A DNA stretch of 7,259 nucleotides from Desulfobacterales bacterium (GTDB lineage Bacteria > Desulfobacterota > Desulfobacteria > Desulfobacterales > C00003060), in contig DAOVOU010000106.1 of NCBI GenBank assembly GCA_030629475.1, forward strand, positions 1 to 7,259. Direction: 5' to 3'. Positions 4,902 to 7,259 of the stretch are shown piece by piece. Numbering within the stretch: position 1 is the first letter of the stretch; every line of letters starts with the position of its first letter. The position numbers were made by a program, and so were the translations under genes. Under the pieces are notes generated by a model. The model was given only the letters and a program-made list of their open reading frames with translations, was not told the origin of the DNA and did no database searches.

Positions 4902-5399
4902 ATGAAAAAGATAATTTCAGTCTTTAGAGCGGCAAAGCCGCGATTTATAAAATTTTGGACAAGTCGTCCAAAATTTTATCCAGGTTTTACTCTGATTGAA
5001 CTCATGGTCGTTATTGTGATCCTGGGCATTCTGGCAGGGCTCATTATTCCCAGAATCATGGGCAGACCAGAAGAGGCCAGACGCATGAAAGCCAGGGTTC
5101 AGATCGAAAGCATAGAGACTGCCCTGAAGCTATACAAGCTTGACAACGGCAATTACCCCACGACAGAACAGGGGCTTCAAGCCCTGGTCGAACCGCCTTC
5201 AGTAGGGCAGCTTCCCAAAGCCTGGCGCGAGGGTGGGTACCTGGAAAAAGGGAAGGTCCCCAAAGATCCATGGGGAAATGAATACGTGTATCTTTCCCCG
5301 GGCGTTTACAGCGATTGCGACCTTTCCTCTTACGGTCCTGACGGAGAACTCGGAGGGGAAGGTAAGGATGAAGATATTAACAGTTGGGAACTTGAATAA
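4902..5399 (+). CDS. gspG: Type II secretion system major pseudopilin GspG
   Basis: GspG is the main subunit of the periplasmic pseudopilus. After prepilin-peptidase cleavage at YPG|FTLIELMVVIVILGILAG (G28|F29, Glu at mature +5), the mature protein would be 137 residues, a normal size. Family motifs are YKLDNGNYPTTEQGLQAL (78-95), PKDPWGNEYVYLSPG (120-134) and the C-terminal calcium-site region DLSSYGPDGELGGEG...DINSW (140-162). The 28-residue leader is unusually long (commonly 5-10) and consists largely of two adjacent palindromes, 4929-4941 and 4947-4979. Removing 4929-4979 (51 nt, in frame) would leave a normal ~11-residue leader running MKKIISVFR-PG|F. No other start codon lies between ATG 4902 and the cleavage site, so the palindromes are truly translated. 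A GTG at 4890 is an alternative start. Its stop codon lies in another copy of the repeat family. Confidence 0.95.
   Translation: MKKIISVFRAAKPRFIKFWTSRPKFYPGFTLIELMVVIVILGILAGLIIPRIMGRPEEARRMKARVQIESIETALKLYKLDNGNYPTTEQGLQALVEPPSVGQLPKAWREGGYLEKGKVPKDPWGNEYVYLSPGVYSDCDLSSYGPDGELGGEGKDEDINSWELE
4929..4941 (+). repeat. GCGGC-AAA-GCCGC hairpin in the gspG leader (copy 2, inverted)
   Basis: A perfect 5-bp stem (4929-4933 with 4937-4941) with an AAA loop. The sequence GAGCGGCAAAGCCGCG (4927-4942) is the exact reverse complement of 5960-5975 upstream of gspI, so the two are inverted copies of one element. Confidence 0.85.
4947..4979 (+). repeat. 14-bp perfect inverted repeat in the gspG leader
   Basis: ATAAAATTTTGGAC (4947-4960) pairs perfectly with GTCCAAAATTTTAT (4966-4979) around a 5-nt loop AAGTC. 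The 33 nt occupy exactly 11 codons (IKFWTSRPKFY) just before the prepilin cleavage site. Confidence 0.9.
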
Positions 5400-5417
5400 A
5401 ATCGCTGCGCGATTCTA
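5397..5417 (+). repeat. Palindromic module at the gspG/gspH junction (copy 3)
   Basis: TAAAATCGCTGCGCGATTCTA matches 5934-5954 at 18 of 21 positions. It forms a 6-bp hairpin AATCGC/GCGATT (5400-5405 with 5409-5414) and its first three bases are the gspG stop codon. Confidence 0.75.
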
Positions 5418-5420
5418 CCT

Positions 5421-5924
5421 ATGATTTCAATACGTTGCAAGGGTTACACCTTCATCGAGTTAACCGTTGTTATCTTTTTGATCGGGCTGACATTGGCCTT
5501 GACTGTCCCCAAATTTCGTTATGCCATGTTGACCGATGACCTGAAGGCCACTGTACGCCGAATGGTGGCGACTGTCAGGACCTTGAGAAACGAGGCAATC
5601 CGGGAGCAAGAGATCTATACGCTCCATTTTGACCTTGAATCGAATCGGTTCTGGATGGAGTCGGGGGACATGACCGATGAAGGTCGGGAGCTCGCTTACG
5701 AAAAGGCCTTCCAGTTGCCACAGGGAGTCCGTATACTGGATGTTTGGTCCAGAGCAAGGGGCAAGAAGGCTGATGGCGAGGCGACCGTCCACTTTACTAA
5801 AAAGGGATATATCGAACAGTCAGCTATTCATCTTGCGGCAGACGACGGCAGGGAATTTAGCCTTGTATTGAGCCCTTTTCTGGGAAAAGTCAAAGTCTTT
5901 GAAAAATATGTAGAATATGAATGA
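5421..5924 (+). CDS. gspH: Type II secretion system minor pseudopilin GspH
   Basis: GspH is a minor pseudopilin of the type II secretion pseudopilus, carried in the inner membrane and then assembled near the tip. The 167-residue product begins MISIRCKG|YTFIELTVVIFLIGL: cleavage after Gly8, an aromatic Tyr at +1 in place of the usual Phe, and the conserved Glu at +5 (E13). The hydrophobic helix continues to about residue 29, and the rest fits the GspH C-terminal fold, with TVRRMVATVRTLRNEAIREQ (residues 44-63) as the usual helix after the transmembrane part. No Shine-Dalgarno precedes the ATG; it lies 21 nt after gspG, right behind the palindromic module, so translational coupling is likely. 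It overlaps the longest gspI frame by 8 nt. Identification as GspH rests on the N-terminal motif, size and the G-H-I-J gene order; sequence conservation in this family is low. Confidence 0.85.
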   Translation: MISIRCKGYTFIELTVVIFLIGLTLALTVPKFRYAMLTDDLKATVRRMVATVRTLRNEAIREQEIYTLHFDLESNRFWMESGDMTDEGRELAYEKAFQLPQGVRILDVWSRARGKKADGEATVHFTKKGYIEQSAIHLAADDGREFSLVLSPFLGKVKVFEKYVEYE

Positions 5925-6411
5925 TTCAATTTATAAAATCGCTTCGCGCTTTTATGTAACGCGGCTTTGCCGCTCGAAAAAAGGAAATTCCTATACAATC
6001 AACGGTAAATCACAAATGCCAAATGACAAATCTTCCGGTTTTACACTCTTAGAGGTCATGGTGGCCATAGCCATCATTGCCATTGCCCTGACGGCTGTGC
6101 TCGGGTCACAATCTCAGAGTCTGTCGCTGGCCAGTGAGGCAAAATTCAGTACGACAGCCGCCTTTCTGGCCCAGAGTAAAATGGCTGAAATAGAAACTGA
6201 GAAGCCGGAGGATCTTACTTCTGATTCCGGTGATTTCGGCGAGGATTTTCCAGGCTACCGTTGGGACAAGAGCGTAAAAGATGTGACATTTGATGAACCT
6301 GAAGGCATCTCAGACCATCTCAAACAAATTGATTTGACCGTTTCCTGGGAAGAGCACGACCAGTACGAATACCGTCTCAGGCTGTACAGGTTTTTTCCAA
6401 AAACTCAATAA
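5917..6411 (+). CDS. gspI: Type II secretion system minor pseudopilin GspI
   Basis: GspI is the minor pseudopilin thought to nucleate the GspI-J-K tip complex. The diagnostic N-terminus is SSG|FTLLEVMVAIAIIAIALTA with Glu at mature +5, followed by a short domain containing FLAQSKMAEIE, a typical GspI segment. The frame is open from ATG 5917, which overlaps the gspH stop (ATGAATGA) and would give 164 residues with a 41-residue leader full of palindromic repeat. ATG 6016 would give MPNDKSSG|FTLLE, an ordinary 8-residue leader and 131 residues in all, close to the usual GspI length. Neither has a Shine-Dalgarno. I give the longer frame as the outer limit, supported by stop/start overlap; the shorter start may well be the true one. 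Either way the cleaved mature protein is the same. Confidence 0.88.
   Translation: MNDSIYKIASRFYVTRLCRSKKGNSYTINGKSQMPNDKSSGFTLLEVMVAIAIIAIALTAVLGSQSQSLSLASEAKFSTTAAFLAQSKMAEIETEKPEDLTSDSGDFGEDFPGYRWDKSVKDVTFDEPEGISDHLKQIDLTVSWEEHDQYEYRLRLYRFFPKTQ
5929..5986 (+). repeat. Palindromic module at the gspH/gspI junction (copy 4, fullest)
   Basis: The module has two hairpins. ATAAAATCGC-TTC-GCGCTTTTAT (5933-5955) has a 10-bp stem with one mismatch. GCGGC-TTT-GCCGC (5961-5973) has a perfect 5-bp stem. The module ends in AAAAAAGGAA. It shares ATTTATAAAAT with the gspG leader (4943-4953), 18/21 nt with 5397-5417, and TTTTATGTAA-GCG with 4840-4853, so it links all the copies. Confidence 0.8.
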
Positions 6412-6481
6412 CTCAATGAACCCAACAAACCCAATGAACCCAACAAACTCAACAAACTCAATAAACTCAACAAACTCAAAA
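6401..6481 (+). repeat. 9-nt tandem repeat forming the gspJ leader
   Basis: Seven in-frame 9-nt units (consensus AAC-YCA-ACA; 6419-6481) encode alternating Asn-Pro/Ser-Thr/Met/Ile triplets. Related ACTCAAT units extend back through the end of gspI (from about 6401). Units are multiples of three, so copy-number change would alter leader length without a frameshift. Confidence 0.85.
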
Positions 6482-7129
6482 GGCTTTACCCTTCTGGAGA
6501 TCCTCATCGCCATGTTCATTTTTGCCATCGTTCTTTCAACAATCTATACCTCTTATACCGGAACTTTTCGTATCGTGAACGAGACCGAATCTCAGGCTGA
6601 TATTTACGGAATGGCCCGCATTGCTCTGGAAAGAATGCATGAAGATTTGGAATCTGTTTACATTCCAAAGGATGCGAAACTACCTGAATCAGATGAGGAC
6701 AGCGCATTCATGGGCGAGGACACGGAGATCAAAGGGAGAAATGCTGACTCCCTTCGCTTTATCTCCAGAGCGCACCTGGTGTTCAGCGACCAAGAGCAAG
6801 CTTCTGGAACAGCCGAGATAGCTTACTATGTCCAAGAGGACGACGAGGGAGAGGGTTTTGTTCTCTATCGAAGCGACATGCCTGCGTTTCAAGAAATACC
6901 TGAGGAGGGGGCCGGGGGGTTGGTGCTGTGTGACAGCCTAATCTCTGTAAATTTCAACTATTATGACGACGAGGGTGAGGTGCACGACAACTGGGATTCT
7001 ACAAACGAGGAACTTAAAGATAAAATTCCCAAAATGGTTTCTATCATACTGGAGTTTGAAAACAGCGCGGATCCTGAAACACCCTTCTCGTTTATGACAA
7101 GTGTTGCACTTCCACTGGCCCAAGGATAA
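6416..7129 (+). CDS. gspJ: Type II secretion system minor pseudopilin GspJ
   Basis: GspJ is a minor pseudopilin of the tip complex with GspI and GspK. The 237-residue product carries the prepilin site SKG|FTLLEILIAMFIFAIVLS (Gly23, Phe at +1, Glu at +5) and the typical GspJ continuation QADIYGMARIALERMHEDLE (residues 62-81), then an acidic beta-rich domain ending FMTSVALPLAQG. The size fits the family. The leader is made of the 9-nt tandem repeat and reads as Asn-Pro/Ser triplets without the usual basic residues, except Lys22 before the cleavage glycine. ATG 6416 lies 4 nt after the gspI stop; ATG 6434 inside the repeat is an alternative giving a 17-residue leader. No Shine-Dalgarno is visible for either, so coupling to gspI translation is likely. 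Confidence is high for the identity and moderate for the start. Confidence 0.92.
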   Translation: MNPTNPMNPTNSTNSINSTNSKGFTLLEILIAMFIFAIVLSTIYTSYTGTFRIVNETESQADIYGMARIALERMHEDLESVYIPKDAKLPESDEDSAFMGEDTEIKGRNADSLRFISRAHLVFSDQEQASGTAEIAYYVQEDDEGEGFVLYRSDMPAFQEIPEEGAGGLVLCDSLISVNFNYYDDEGEVHDNWDSTNEELKDKIPKMVSIILEFENSADPETPFSFMTSVALPLAQG

Positions 7130-7147
7130 TTCACCCCCTCCCCGGCC

Positions 7148-7166
7148 CTCCCCCTTGTAGGGGGAG
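7148..7166 (+). repeat. Perfect 8-bp hairpin between gspJ and the next gene
   Basis: CTCCCCCT (7148-7155) pairs with AGGGGGAG (7159-7166) around a TGT loop. No T-run follows, so it is not a canonical terminator. It could be an mRNA-stabilising or attenuating structure, or one of the dispersed C-rich repeats, like the related hairpin at 7235-7255. Confidence 0.7.
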
Positions 7167-7190
7167 TGTATGGGTCAATACTGTTGAATT

Positions 7191-7195
7191 AAGGA
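7191..7195 (+). promoter_or_regulatory. Shine-Dalgarno AAGGA before the partial gene at 7203
   Basis: AAGGA ends 7 nt before ATG 7203, an ideal spacing. It is the main evidence that the ORF running off the window is a real gene. Confidence 0.6.
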
Positions 7196-7202
7196 TCAAT
7201 TC

Positions 7203-7259
7203 ATGATTGTTATGCCTTATAAAATCCCCCCCAGCCCCCCTTTAAGAAAGGGGGGAGCT
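7203..7259 (+). CDS. 5' end of a gene leaving the window, probably gspK
   Basis: An ORF starts at ATG 7203 behind a well-placed AAGGA and stays open for 19 codons to the window edge (MIVMPYKIPPSPPLRKGGA). Position after gspJ on the same strand, 73 nt downstream, matches the usual G-H-I-J-K order, so gspK (the large minor pseudopilin) is expected; a pseudopilin cleavage site would have to lie just beyond the edge, for which the trailing RKGG is suggestive. The visible codons from about residue 8 are made by a C-rich palindrome (7235-7255), not by recognisable gspK sequence. It could instead be a short spurious frame across an intergenic repeat. Confidence 0.45.
   Translation, partial: MIVMPYKIPPSPPLRKGGA
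7235..7255 (+). repeat. C-rich 9-bp hairpin within the partial gene
   Basis: CCCCCCTTT (7235-7243) pairs perfectly with AAAGGGGGG (7247-7255) around AAG. Read in the frame of ATG 7203 it encodes the end of PPSPPLRKGG. Such C-rich hairpins are familiar as dispersed intergenic elements in several Desulfobacterota genomes (recollection, unverified here). Confidence 0.75.

Noticed and set aside
4840..5986. CRISPR-like array or riboswitch
   Set aside because: Copies are imperfect, occur in both orientations, are spread between and within genes at irregular spacing, and no cas gene or known aptamer pattern is present.
6310..6528. Minus-strand frame with a repetitive EFVEF/GFIGF pattern
   Set aside because: The pattern is the antisense reading of the 9-nt tandem repeat in the gspJ leader and does not indicate a protein.
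3560..7129. Type IV pilus cluster
   Set aside because: The calcium-loop motif of GspG and the ordered set of three minor pseudopilins H-I-J are characteristic of type II secretion.
7148..7166. Factor-independent terminator after gspJ
   Set aside because: The stem is strong but no T-run follows, and a well-spaced Shine-Dalgarno and ATG come shortly after, so transcription probably continues.

Overview
The window reads as a piece of a Gram-negative bacterial chromosome, most likely Desulfobacterota (Deltaproteobacteria). This rests on the gene families and on the style of intergenic repeats (7-nt GGATTGC tandems, AACCCAACA/AACTCAACA tracts, C-rich hairpins), not on any marker gene, so the placement is moderate.

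Layout. Positions 1-49 hold two copies of a ~24-nt repeat that may be the tip of a mobile element lying outside the window. On the minus strand, a very short J-domain-like ORF (GTG start) is followed with no gap by tatA, the pore-forming subunit of the twin-arginine translocase. A compact divergent promoter region (about 496-536) separates them from a plus-strand stand-alone MetE-type methyltransferase, which overlaps or nearly abuts a YidD-family gene that carries an export signal. After a ~200-nt repeat-rich gap comes an exported TPR protein with a C-terminal hydrophobic 'PGAGH' module. YidD and the TPR protein look like a functional pair at the cell envelope (inference).

From about 3420 on, a promoter drives a type II secretion cluster: gspF (inner-membrane platform), gspG (major pseudopilin), gspH, gspI, gspJ (minor pseudopilins) and probably the first 19 codons of gspK, cut by the window edge. 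Together these would build the secretion pseudopilus on the GspF platform. The ATPase gspE and secretin gspD, which often precede gspF, are not next to it here.

The most interesting signal is not a gene. Repetitive DNA has accumulated in the leader peptides and junctions of the pseudopilin genes. A related palindromic module recurs before gspG, inside the gspG leader, at the gspG/gspH junction (supplying the gspG stop codon) and at the gspH/gspI junction. A 9-nt tandem repeat encodes the gspJ leader, and a C-rich hairpin encodes the presumed gspK leader. These leaders are cut off by prepilin peptidase, so they may be tolerated landing sites for small repeats. A comparable case is the 7-nt tandem repeat between the signal peptide and the YidD domain, where a copy-number change would shift the frame.
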